This document shows positions 1 to 5,802 of a DNA stretch of 7,921 nucleotides, one piece after another. The stretch is from the NCBI GenBank assembly GCA_002423495.1, contig DIWN01000087.1:1-7921 (forward strand), in the 5' to 3' direction. The translations under genes were made by a program, and so were the position numbers. This DNA comes from Anaerolineaceae bacterium UBA6105 (GTDB lineage: Bacteria > Chloroflexota > Anaerolineae > Anaerolineales > Anaerolineaceae). The notes below the pieces were generated by a model. The model was given only the letters and a program-made list of their open reading frames with translations, was not told the DNA's origin and searched no databases. Positions within the stretch are counted from its first letter, which is position 1, and each line of letters begins with the position of its first letter.

Positions 1-816
1 GGTTTGCCGGTTATCATCCGCCTGATCGATCCTCCACTGCACGAGTTCCTTCCCAGCATGGAAGACCTGCTGACCGAGGTTGCAACCCTGAAAGCCAAGG
101 GAATTACTGAAGGTCTGGCAGAAAAGCAGGAATTGCTGGATGTTGTCCAGGGAATGCACGAAAGCAACCCCATGATGGGCTTACGCGGCATCCGCCTGGG
201 CATCGTTTACCCCGACATCATGAAGATGCAGGTTCGCGCGATTTTTGAAGCTGCCTGCGATGCCAAACTGAATGGCTTCGATCCACATCCCGAAGTGATG
301 ATCCCCCTGACCGGTCACGTGAACGAGCTCAAGGAAGTCCAGCCTACCCTGGTGAAAATCGCCAAAGACGTCATGGCAGAGAAGGGTGTCGAGGTTGCTT
401 ATAAATTCGGAACAATGATCGAAATCCCGCGTGCCGCAGTGACTGCTGGGGAGATTGCTGAATATGCTGAATTCTTCTCCTTTGGCACCAACGATCTTAC
501 CCAGATGACCTTTGGCTACAGCCGCGATGACGCAGAACGCACCTTCCTGGGTGTGTATGTTGAGAAGGGCATCCTAGAAAAGAATCCCTTCCAGCAGCTT
601 GACCGTGATGGCGTTGGCCGCCTGATGAAACGTGCCATTGAAGATGGTCGTGCAGTGCGTCCAGAATTGGAAGTTGGAATCTGCGGTGAACACGGCGGTG
701 ACCCAAGCTCGATCGAGTTCTGCCACATGATCGGCAACAACTACGTGAGCTGCTCGCCATTCCGTGTGCCTTTGGCCCGCTTGGCAGCTGCTCAGGCTGC
801 GCTTAAGCACGGCTAA
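1..816 (+). CDS. ppdK: Pyruvate, phosphate dikinase, C-terminal part (5' end outside window)
   Basis: PPDK interconverts pyruvate + ATP + phosphate and PEP + AMP + pyrophosphate through a phosphohistidine swivelling domain. Only the last 271 codons are here; the frame is open from base 1 (Gly-Leu-Pro-Val) and the family is usually about 870-900 residues, so roughly 600 residues lie off the left edge. What remains is the PEP/pyruvate-binding TIM barrel. Family blocks are visible in order: the start RLIDPPLHEFLP, NPMMGLRGIRLGI, the MIEIPRA strand, FGTNDLTQMTFGYSRDD, and GICGEHGGDPSSIEF followed by YVSCSPFRVPLARLAAAQA. The Cys encoded at 682-684 matches the catalytic acid/base Cys831 of the Clostridium symbiosum enzyme. 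The Glu of MIE and the Asn of GTND match its E745 and N768. All active-site residues of this half are present, so it looks functional. Its terminator follows at once. PEP synthase is less likely because the CGEHGG-SSIEF block is PPDK-like. Confidence 0.97.
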   Translation, partial: GLPVIIRLIDPPLHEFLPSMEDLLTEVATLKAKGITEGLAEKQELLDVVQGMHESNPMMGLRGIRLGIVYPDIMKMQVRAIFEAACDAKLNGFDPHPEVMIPLTGHVNELKEVQPTLVKIAKDVMAEKGVEVAYKFGTMIEIPRAAVTAGEIAEYAEFFSFGTNDLTQMTFGYSRDDAERTFLGVYVEKGILEKNPFQQLDRDGVGRLMKRAIEDGRAVRPELEVGICGEHGGDPSSIEFCHMIGNNYVSCSPFRVPLARLAAAQAALKHG

Positions 817-835
817 GATCTTAACCATTCAAAAG

Positions 836-864
836 AAAACGGCTCCCTCTTAGGAGCCGTTTTT
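836..864 (+). terminator. Rho-independent terminator of ppdK, probably bidirectional
   Basis: A 7-bp GC-rich stem (CGGCTCC 840-846 with GGAGCCG 853-859) has a 6-nt loop. An A-run (836-839) lies on one side and T5 (860-864) on the other. It sits 20 nt after the ppdK stop. Read on the minus strand, the same hairpin is followed by TTTT-C-TTTT (839 down to 831), so it can also stop transcripts arriving from the transglycosylase gene on the right. Confidence 0.9.
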
Positions 865-918
865 GATAAGAATCGTTTCCTAGTTAATAACCTTATGGCA
901 AGATAGATTTGGTCGGTC

Positions 919-1074
919 GTAGGGCGAGATTGAGGACGTCCTCACTTTGTCAAATAGATAAAGTCACCCGTCCTCAATCCGCCATCCACCAGGCACCACC
1001 CGAAGGTGTGGCGGATTGACAGCACGTCTAAGTTCAGGCGATTAGAGATACCGGTGCTGTCAATCTCGCCCTAC
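919..1074. repeat. Four-armed palindromic element (migratable four-way junction), intergenic
   Basis: This 156-bp stretch folds completely into a cruciform with three closed arms. The outer stem is 919-931 with 1062-1074 (13 bp, perfect). Arm I is 932-938 with 969-975 (7 bp). Arm II is 976-983 with 1010-1017 (8 bp). Arm III is 1018-1025 with 1054-1061 (8 bp). The four stems abut with no unpaired base at the junction. Each arm has a further tip hairpin: 944-950/958-964, 994-997/1005-1008 and 1027-1031/1042-1046. The six bases GATTGA occur at 928-933 and 1014-1019, and as TCAATC at 974-979 and 1060-1065, so the junction can slide through several equivalent positions. It lies between two convergent gene ends. 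No target-site duplication, open frame or T-run is seen next to it. It resembles REP/BIME-type or small non-autonomous repeats in setting, but I do not recognise the family. Only one copy is in this window. Confidence 0.85.
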
Positions 1075-1150
1075 AAACAAATGCTCACCTTGGCGAGCAA
1101 GGCCATCACTGCGAACGCCCTTAGTTTTCTTTCTTGTGTTTTATGCCGGG

Positions 1151-3628
1151 TTATTGGCCGTAAATCAGCGAGTAACGGTTGAAAATCTCCACGATATTCC
1201 GAATGTAAACTCTTGTTTCCAGGTAGCGTATGGTGTTCAGGAAAACATCCGGGTCCTCGCCGGTCAACTTTGTCCAACCGTTCACATTTCTTTGCCCAGC
1301 ATTGTAAGCTGCCAGGGCTTTGTATTCATCTCCATCATATACGTACAACATCCTCGCAAGGTTATTACTGCCAAGCTCAAGGTTGTAATAAGGCACGTCC
1401 AGATCACTAGCTACAAAATCAGGCAAAAAACCAGTTTCAATGGCAATTTGCTCTGCGGTGGAAGGCATCAATTGCATAATCCCGCGCGCGCCTACTCCTG
1501 AGGCAGCCTGCGCGCCAAAGTGACTTTCCTGGTAGATAACGCTCAGCAGCAACAACTCGGAGAGCTTATATTTTTCTGCCGCAGCCTGGATCCAGGGCAG
1601 GTAGTAAGCGCCATACTCGATGTAGGTAAAATAAGGCGGATATGCTGCGGAAAAGGGCGTATCGGCGTAGCCTGAAAGTTTCGCGATAGTTTTGCTGGCT
1701 TCTAATGCTGAGCGGTAGTAGCCTCTTTCCAGGAACACTTTGATGAGCCGGAAAAGGTTCAGCGGGTCGTCCTGATTTTCGCTGAGTAAGCTGCTCAGCT
1801 CAGAGGAAGCCTTGCTGTACATCCCAAGCCGGTCAAACTCCATGACTCTAATAAAGGTTGGGTGGTTGAATAGTTCAGAGCTGTAATCCAGATTGGTATT
1901 CGTCGGCAGATTGAAGGCGGTTTTAAGCCACTGTCCCGCAGGGATGCGCAGATCGGGTAGATTGATTTCAAGCTTTAATTGCGCTGGTTCCTGGAATGGC
2001 GCGCGACCTTCCAGTAACTCCGCTGCCCGGATGCCGTAGTATCCGTAAGGGGCTTGGTTAATTGCGGCTTGCCAGTTGAGCCCGGCTTCCTCATCATTGC
2101 CTTGTGCCTGGTTGATTTTGCCCAACCAGAAATACGCGGCGGAAAGTTCAAAAGGTTCCGCACTCATTGGAATGATAAGGTTGAAATTGGCTGCCGCTTT
2201 TTCGAACTGACCAAGTTCAAAATAAACCGAGCCTCCAAAGAACAAGCCATTAAAAGCTTTTTCGGAGGCTGGGAACTCGAGCGCGATGCGCGTCCATGAA
2301 TCCGCAGCGGCTTGTTTCTGATTATCAAATAACTGGTAACTGGCGGCAAAATCAAGCAGATCGGGCGCTTCTGCCCCCGAATGAAGCTCGGCTGCCAGGC
2401 TGAGCGCGGTGTCTATTGCCAGCTGGATTTGCCCCAGGTAGCGGTTTTGGGTCTCAATGATGGCTTGGATCGCGTCCATGCGATAGGCGCTGGCAGGATA
2501 GCTGGAAATTAACTCACTCCAAAGTTGAATTGCCGCCTTATCCTCAGCAGTTCCACCAGCGAAATTCGCTTCCAGGCGTTCATTAGATTCGAAACCAGCC
2601 AGCACCAAACCCTGTGCTCTTGTTGTCAATCCCTTATAGTAAAAGGCTTTGTCAATATCTACATTGTTGTTTGCGATGTAGCGGTCAAACGCCTCCATGG
2701 CAAGCAGATACTGCCCTCTGTAGTAGTTGATCAAACCGCGTTGTAATTCGTTAACTTCCTGCCCGGCATCCAGTAGTGCCAGCAAGGCAGAGTAACTATC
2801 GTAAGAGTAAGGAAAGTTATTGACGGCGTCCTGGTAGTAACCGTAACCTTCTTCTTTCTGTCCATCGTTGATCAGAATGCGACCGATCAAAAGGTCCATT
2901 TGAGCCTTCGTTAATTCGCTGCCCGTTTTAAAATAGATTTCTTTATAGATGTCAACGGCTGCCTGGCTTTGACCGAGGTTTGCGTACCCTGCCGCAACCT
3001 TTTGGGCAAGGGGCAGGTTTTCGCCTGATGGGGCGGCCAGGTAGGCCGTTTTGTAAGCTTCAAAGGCTGCTTGTGATTGACCGTCCTCACTCAGCAGATC
3101 GCCAATCTTCTCATAGACATAGTGGTCGATCACGCCGGGTCGGGCTGCGGCATAAGCCTGAAATTCAGGCAAGGCATCATCCGCGCGATCCTCCACCAGG
3201 GCGGTCTCGCCAAGGATAAGGTGGGCTCTGACAGCGGGCAGTGTTGCGGGGTATTTCTGGATCAGATCTTTCAGAATGCGGGTGGATTGGTAATAGTCTT
3301 CCTGTTTAAAGAAGACCAGACCCTGCCCAAAGAGCGCTGCCGCTTTGAACTCATCCGTGTCTTGCGGCAGGGTGCCTGAGTAAAGTTTGTAGGCTTCGCG
3401 ATAGTCACCAAATGCCAGCGCCAGGTCAGCTTCTGTGATGGTTGCCTCCGGGGTGGGCGCAATTTCAGTGATTGCCGAAGGGATGAAGTTCTGTTCAGTA
3501 AGCTCTACTGTAGGCACGGGAATGGCTGTCTCAGTTGGCACTGGCGGCGTTTTGATTGGACCGCAGCCACTGGCAAGCAAAATGCCAAGAATCACAGGAA
3601 GTAACAACCAACGGGCAGCAGATTTCAT
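1151..3628 (-). CDS. TPR-containing lipoprotein lytic transglycosylase (SLT domain)
   Basis: This is a predicted exported lipoprotein that cleaves peptidoglycan glycan strands between MurNAc and GlcNAc, forming 1,6-anhydroMurNAc ends. From ATG 3628 it has 825 residues. Residues 1-22 form a lipoprotein signal (MKSAARW, a hydrophobic run, then LLASGC with lipidated Cys22). A Pro/Thr-rich linker reaches about residue 55. Many TPR-like helical repeats cover about 58-560, e.g. AFGDYREAYKLYSG and GYANLGQSQAAVDIYKEIYF. The SLT catalytic domain is about 685-825, with the catalytic Glu701 in YQESHFG, GARGIMQLMPSTA (Gln719) and AAYNAG (773-778). The architecture is that of Slt70-like enzymes, though longer than the 645-residue E. 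coli protein. The frame stays open upstream to an ATG at 3724, but that start would place the lipoprotein signal internally and lies upstream of a near-perfect promoter; the 3628 start is therefore preferred. It is divergent from the SIS gene. The exact glycan specificity cannot be read. Confidence 0.92.
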   Translation of the reverse strand: MKSAARWLLLPVILGILLASGCGPIKTPPVPTETAIPVPTVELTEQNFIPSAITEIAPTPEATITEADLALAFGDYREAYKLYSGTLPQDTDEFKAAALFGQGLVFFKQEDYYQSTRILKDLIQKYPATLPAVRAHLILGETALVEDRADDALPEFQAYAAARPGVIDHYVYEKIGDLLSEDGQSQAAFEAYKTAYLAAPSGENLPLAQKVAAGYANLGQSQAAVDIYKEIYFKTGSELTKAQMDLLIGRILINDGQKEEGYGYYQDAVNNFPYSYDSYSALLALLDAGQEVNELQRGLINYYRGQYLLAMEAFDRYIANNNVDIDKAFYYKGLTTRAQGLVLAGFESNERLEANFAGGTAEDKAAIQLWSELISSYPASAYRMDAIQAIIETQNRYLGQIQLAIDTALSLAAELHSGAEAPDLLDFAASYQLFDNQKQAAADSWTRIALEFPASEKAFNGLFFGGSVYFELGQFEKAAANFNLIIPMSAEPFELSAAYFWLGKINQAQGNDEEAGLNWQAAINQAPYGYYGIRAAELLEGRAPFQEPAQLKLEINLPDLRIPAGQWLKTAFNLPTNTNLDYSSELFNHPTFIRVMEFDRLGMYSKASSELSSLLSENQDDPLNLFRLIKVFLERGYYRSALEASKTIAKLSGYADTPFSAAYPPYFTYIEYGAYYLPWIQAAAEKYKLSELLLLSVIYQESHFGAQAASGVGARGIMQLMPSTAEQIAIETGFLPDFVASDLDVPYYNLELGSNNLARMLYVYDGDEYKALAAYNAGQRNVNGWTKLTGEDPDVFLNTIRYLETRVYIRNIVEIFNRYSLIYGQ

Positions 3629-3634
3629 TCCTGA

Positions 3635-3663
3635 CTTATAAACCAAAGGATTGGGCTTGTCAA
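3635..3663 (-). promoter_or_regulatory. Sigma-70 type promoter of the transglycosylase gene, likely leaderless transcript
   Basis: On the minus strand a perfect -35 TTGACA (3663-3658) is followed by exactly 17 bp and then the -10 TATAAG (3640-3635, 5 of 6 consensus). Six bases separate the -10 from the ATG at 3628. Counting the hexamer as -12 to -7, transcription would start on the A of the start codon. The AGGA just before the ATG is only 1 nt away, too close to act as a normal Shine-Dalgarno. Confidence 0.8.
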
Positions 3664-3727
3664 ATAGGCTGGTTATAAAAATACAATAGGTTTTGCAGCC
3701 GTTTTTTTCGTTCTTTTGGCACATATT

Positions 3728-3758
3728 TTGACCTGAATCAGATAAGGATGGATATAAT
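3728..3758 (+). promoter_or_regulatory. Sigma-70 type promoter of the SIS-domain gene
   Basis: A perfect -10 TATAAT (3753-3758) has a -35 TTGACC (3728-3733, 5 of 6) upstream with a long 19-bp spacer. The expected start near 3765 gives a leader of about 16 nt that contains GGAGG at 3771-3775. The promoter is back to back with that of the transglycosylase gene; the two -35 boxes are 64 bp apart. Confidence 0.7.
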
Positions 3759-3780
3759 CAGAAAAAACTTGGAGGTTCGG

Positions 3781-4530
3781 ATGAAAAGCTGGCAGCGCTA
3801 CTTTGAAGTCATGCAGGAGGTGGTTGAGGATGTTTTCAGGACACAAGAAGCCAATATCATTGAGGCTGCAGAGATCCTCACCAACACCACCAGGAACAAT
3901 GGAATTATTCATTTGTTTGGCTCGGGGCATTCCAGCCTCATAGCTGAGGATGTATTTTGGCGCGCAGCTACATTGGCGAACGTTCATGCGATATTTGAGT
4001 CAGCTGTGGCGGGTATCAATGAAGTCACCAAAACCAGCAAGCTTGAAAAGCTTGAGGGCATTGGCAGGGTGCTCGTGGAATACAACCGTGTCCTTCCTCC
4101 AGATGCGATGATCTGTATCTCCAACTCTGGCAACAATGCTGCCACGATTGATGTGGCCTTGGGAGCCAAAGAACGGGGAGTGCCTGTGATCGCGATTACC
4201 AACGTCACCTATGCCGATCAGCTCACAACCCACCACAGCAGCGGCAAGAAGTTGAAGGACGTGGCAGATGTGGTGATCGACAATTGTTCGCTTTATGGTG
4301 ACACCGCGATCGAGCTTCCGGGTCTCCCCCAGAAGGTTGGCGCCACCTCCACCATCCCCGCTGCTTATATTGTGCCTGCTCTCCTGGTGCAGACCTGTGA
4401 GAACCTCCTGGAATTGGGTATCAAGCCAGATGTTTACTACAACGGGCATCTTGCCTATGAAGACCCCAGCATCAAACTCCACAACGACGCCCTGGTTGAG
4501 AAGTATTCTCAAAGGATCCGCAACCTTTAG
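3781..4530 (+). CDS. SIS-domain phosphosugar-binding protein, UPF0309 type
   Basis: This is a 249-residue cytosolic protein with one SIS (sugar isomerase) fold, the domain that binds phosphosugars in isomerases, MurNAc-6-phosphate etherases and sugar-responsive regulators. The N-terminal helix (YFEVMQEVVEDVFRTQEANIIEAAE) is followed by the phosphosugar loops: HLFGSGHSS around 44-52, ISNSGNNAATIDVA around 113-126, and THHSSGKKL. VGATSTIPAAYIVPALL comes near the C-terminal part. This order and length fit the UPF0309 family, members of which are annotated only as SIS-domain or sugar isomerase domain proteins; the substrate is unknown. The start at 3781 is chosen because GGAGG (3771-3775) lies 5 nt before it. 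An in-frame ATG at 3748 lies upstream of the expected transcript start and has no proper ribosome binding site. No PTS, ABC transporter or kinase gene is adjacent, so context does not reveal the sugar. It is not a MurQ etherase by length or motifs. Confidence 0.9.
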   Translation: MKSWQRYFEVMQEVVEDVFRTQEANIIEAAEILTNTTRNNGIIHLFGSGHSSLIAEDVFWRAATLANVHAIFESAVAGINEVTKTSKLEKLEGIGRVLVEYNRVLPPDAMICISNSGNNAATIDVALGAKERGVPVIAITNVTYADQLTTHHSSGKKLKDVADVVIDNCSLYGDTAIELPGLPQKVGATSTIPAAYIVPALLVQTCENLLELGIKPDVYYNGHLAYEDPSIKLHNDALVEKYSQRIRNL

Positions 4531-4533
4531 GAC

Positions 4534-4569
4534 AAAAAAACTGCTCTGTTGTTCAAAGCAGTTTTTTTT
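4534..4569. terminator. Bidirectional Rho-independent terminator between SIS gene and arsC-like gene
   Basis: A7-CTGCT (4534-4545) pairs with AGCAG-T7 (4557-4568) across an 11-nt loop. A-tract and T-tract mirror each other, so the hairpin ends transcripts in both directions. It begins 4 nt after the SIS gene stop and lies 20 nt past the stop of the minus-strand cluster, so the two convergent units share it. Confidence 0.9.
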
Positions 4570-4588
4570 AGCTTTATCTGATTTTCAA

Positions 4589-5332
4589 TCAATCGGCGTA
4601 CTTGCTGAGCAAGGGTGGGATAGTCGCTCGGATGAGGGCGAAGGTCTTGCGAAAGACGGCCAATTTTTCCTCTTCACTGCCCACAAACGCGGCAGGATCT
4701 TCAAAACCGACGTGGACTTTCTCTCCCTGTTTTAGCCAGAGCGGGCAGGTCTCGTTGGCATGGTCACAGACGGTGACTACCAGGTCAAAGACCTGGCCTG
4801 AAAACTCCTCTGTTGATTTCGAATGCCCCTGATGATAAATATCCGCTTCCTCGATGACTTGTTGCGCGAAGGGATTGACCTTGCCGGTTGGTTCTGTACC
4901 GGCGCTAAAGGCTACCCATTTATCCCAGCAGTCGTTGTTCACGATTGCTTCAGCCATCTGGCTGCGGGCGGAGTTGCCGGTGCACAGAAAAAGAACCCTC
5001 TTTCTGCCTTTCAGCTCATCATCCTCAGTCTGGAGCGGTCCACTATAAGGTACATTCGCGGTATTTTCATCTTCGACAAGGACTTCATTTGAGAAATCGC
5101 CCTTTTCCATCGCCGCCAAAAGTGCTTTTGCTTTCTCGACATCCTGCGGACGCACCTGGATGCCAACTGAGCCAAGGTCACCAACCGTAAAACTATAGAT
5201 CAAACCGAGCGTGTCCTGGTCGATGTAAACGGGGATGCCCTGAGCCTCAAGAAAAGCCTTGATCGTTTCAGCATCCAGGCGACCATGAGCGCTATAGACG
5301 GTTACATAGGAATCCAAACCTTCGTTTCCCAT
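4589..5332 (-). CDS. DUF2007 - thioredoxin-type arsenate reductase (ArsC) fusion
   Basis: This 247-residue protein has two parts. Residues about 7-78 match DUF2007: a YVTVYSAHGRLDAETIKAFLEAQGIPVYI start and a closing VRPQDVEKAKALLAAMEKG. This small ACT-like domain has no settled function. An acidic linker follows (about 79-108). Residues 110-247 are a complete low-molecular-weight-phosphatase-fold arsenate reductase: P-loop CTGNSARS (Cys117-Ser124), redox pair Cys189 and Cys196 in VTVCDHANETCP, and DPA at Asp212. The spacings Cys117-Cys189 (72), Cys189-Cys196 (7) and Cys117-Asp212 (95) equal those of Cys10, Cys82, Cys89 and Asp105 in the S. aureus pI258 enzyme, so all catalytic residues are present and arsenate reduction with thioredoxin is expected. 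A protein-tyrosine-phosphatase role is less likely given the cysteine triad. The ATG overlaps the ndk stop by one base (TAATG), with GGAG (5342-5339) 6 nt upstream, implying translational coupling. No arsR or arsenite pump is adjacent. Confidence 0.9.
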   Translation of the reverse strand: MGNEGLDSYVTVYSAHGRLDAETIKAFLEAQGIPVYIDQDTLGLIYSFTVGDLGSVGIQVRPQDVEKAKALLAAMEKGDFSNEVLVEDENTANVPYSGPLQTEDDELKGRKRVLFLCTGNSARSQMAEAIVNNDCWDKWVAFSAGTEPTGKVNPFAQQVIEEADIYHQGHSKSTEEFSGQVFDLVVTVCDHANETCPLWLKQGEKVHVGFEDPAAFVGSEEEKLAVFRKTFALIRATIPPLLSKYAD

Positions 5333-5778
5333 TAAAAACTCCAGTCCTCAGTGCAGCGCTTCCAATCAACCAGTTCTTCCGGTTTGAACCATAAGGCTAT
5401 CTCAAGCTCAGCATTTTCAGCAGAATCAGAAGCATGGGTGAGATTCATTCGATTTTGGAGACCGTAGTCAGCACGAATTGTTCCGGGGTCGGCTTCGGTG
5501 CCGCGGGTTTTCCCCATCATCTGGCGGATAGCCACAATCGCGTCCGGTCCAGTCCAGACCATCGCCATCACAGGCGATGAGGTGATGAACTTGATTAAAC
5601 CGTCAAAGAAGGGTTTTCCCACATGAACACCATAGTGCTCATTCGCCAGCTCCGGGCTGACCTGCAGGAATTTTGCAGCCACAAGGCGCAGCCCGCGATT
5701 TTCAAGCCTTGTGATCACCTCACCAATCAACCCACGCTGAACTCCATCGGGTTTAACCAATACTAAAGAACGTTCCAT
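5332..5778 (-). CDS. ndk: Nucleoside diphosphate kinase
   Basis: This enzyme transfers the gamma phosphate between nucleoside triphosphates and diphosphates through a phosphohistidine, balancing NTP and dNTP pools in the cytosol. From ATG 5778 it has 148 residues, normal for the family. Visible blocks are LVLVKPDGVQRGLIGE (Lys9), HYGVHVGKPFF (Tyr49), ADPGTIRADYG (Arg102) and NLTHASDS with active-site His115. Lys9, Tyr49, Arg85, Thr91, Arg102, Asn112 and His115 each sit three positions before the matching human NDK-A residues (K12, Y52, R88, T94, R105, N115, H118). The loop reads HASDS where HGSDS is more common. A TTG four codons upstream (5790) is possible, but GGAG at 5788-5785, 6 nt before ATG 5778, favours the shorter start. 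It lies 24 nt downstream of the acidic protein gene and overlaps the arsenate reductase fusion by one base, so it is mid-operon. Confidence 0.97.
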   Translation of the reverse strand: MERSLVLVKPDGVQRGLIGEVITRLENRGLRLVAAKFLQVSPELANEHYGVHVGKPFFDGLIKFITSSPVMAMVWTGPDAIVAIRQMMGKTRGTEADPGTIRADYGLQNRMNLTHASDSAENAELEIALWFKPEELVDWKRCTEDWSF

Positions 5779-5802
5779 GCCACACTCCAATCAGAGATTT
5801 TT

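Larger units (their letters stand above)
817..1150. other. Convergent intergenic region between ppdK and the transglycosylase gene
   Basis: These 334 nt hold the ppdK terminator (836-864) and the four-armed element (919-1074). No convincing gene was found. The 54 nt between terminator and element and the 76 nt between element and the transglycosylase stop show nothing more than a weak hairpin (CCTT 1088-1091 with AAGG 1099-1102) without a T-run. No separate terminator for the transglycosylase gene was seen on the minus strand before the element. Confidence 0.7.

Noticed and set aside
932..943. GAGGACGTCCTC, a perfect 12-bp palindrome, as an independent operator
   Set aside because: It is part of arm I of the junction element and its right half competes with the longer pairing to 969-975, so it was not counted as a separate site.
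919..1074. tRNA, tmRNA or other known cloverleaf RNA
   Set aside because: Although it has four stems, the closing stem is 13 bp, there are no single-stranded junction bases, no anticodon or T-loop pattern, no CCA end, and the length of 156 nt is wrong.
919..1074. Integron attC recombination site
   Set aside because: attC sites form one long imperfect hairpin with GTTRRRY/RYYYAAC ends; here there are three closed arms and no such core, and no integrase or cassette genes.
1136..1501. Plus-strand open frame of 121 codons, and other long frames opposite or within the genes
   Set aside because: They lie in alternative frames of well-supported conserved genes and show no recognisable domains or ribosome binding sites.
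3657..3687. Second plus-strand promoter (TTGTCA, 19 bp, TACAAT)
   Set aside because: It overlaps the -35 of the opposing promoter, has a poor -35 and long spacer, and the stronger TATAAT box lies downstream.
3629..3724. Longer start for the transglycosylase (ATG at 3724)
   Set aside because: The extra 32 residues precede a complete lipoprotein signal peptide, and the strong promoter lies inside this stretch.
3748..3780. Longer start for the SIS-domain protein (ATG at 3748)
   Set aside because: It lies upstream of the TATAAT box, and the GGAGG site at 3771-3775 serves the ATG at 3781.
5779..5790. TTG start four codons upstream for ndk
   Set aside because: The GGAG site is correctly spaced only for ATG 5778, and the shorter protein matches the usual NDK N-terminus.
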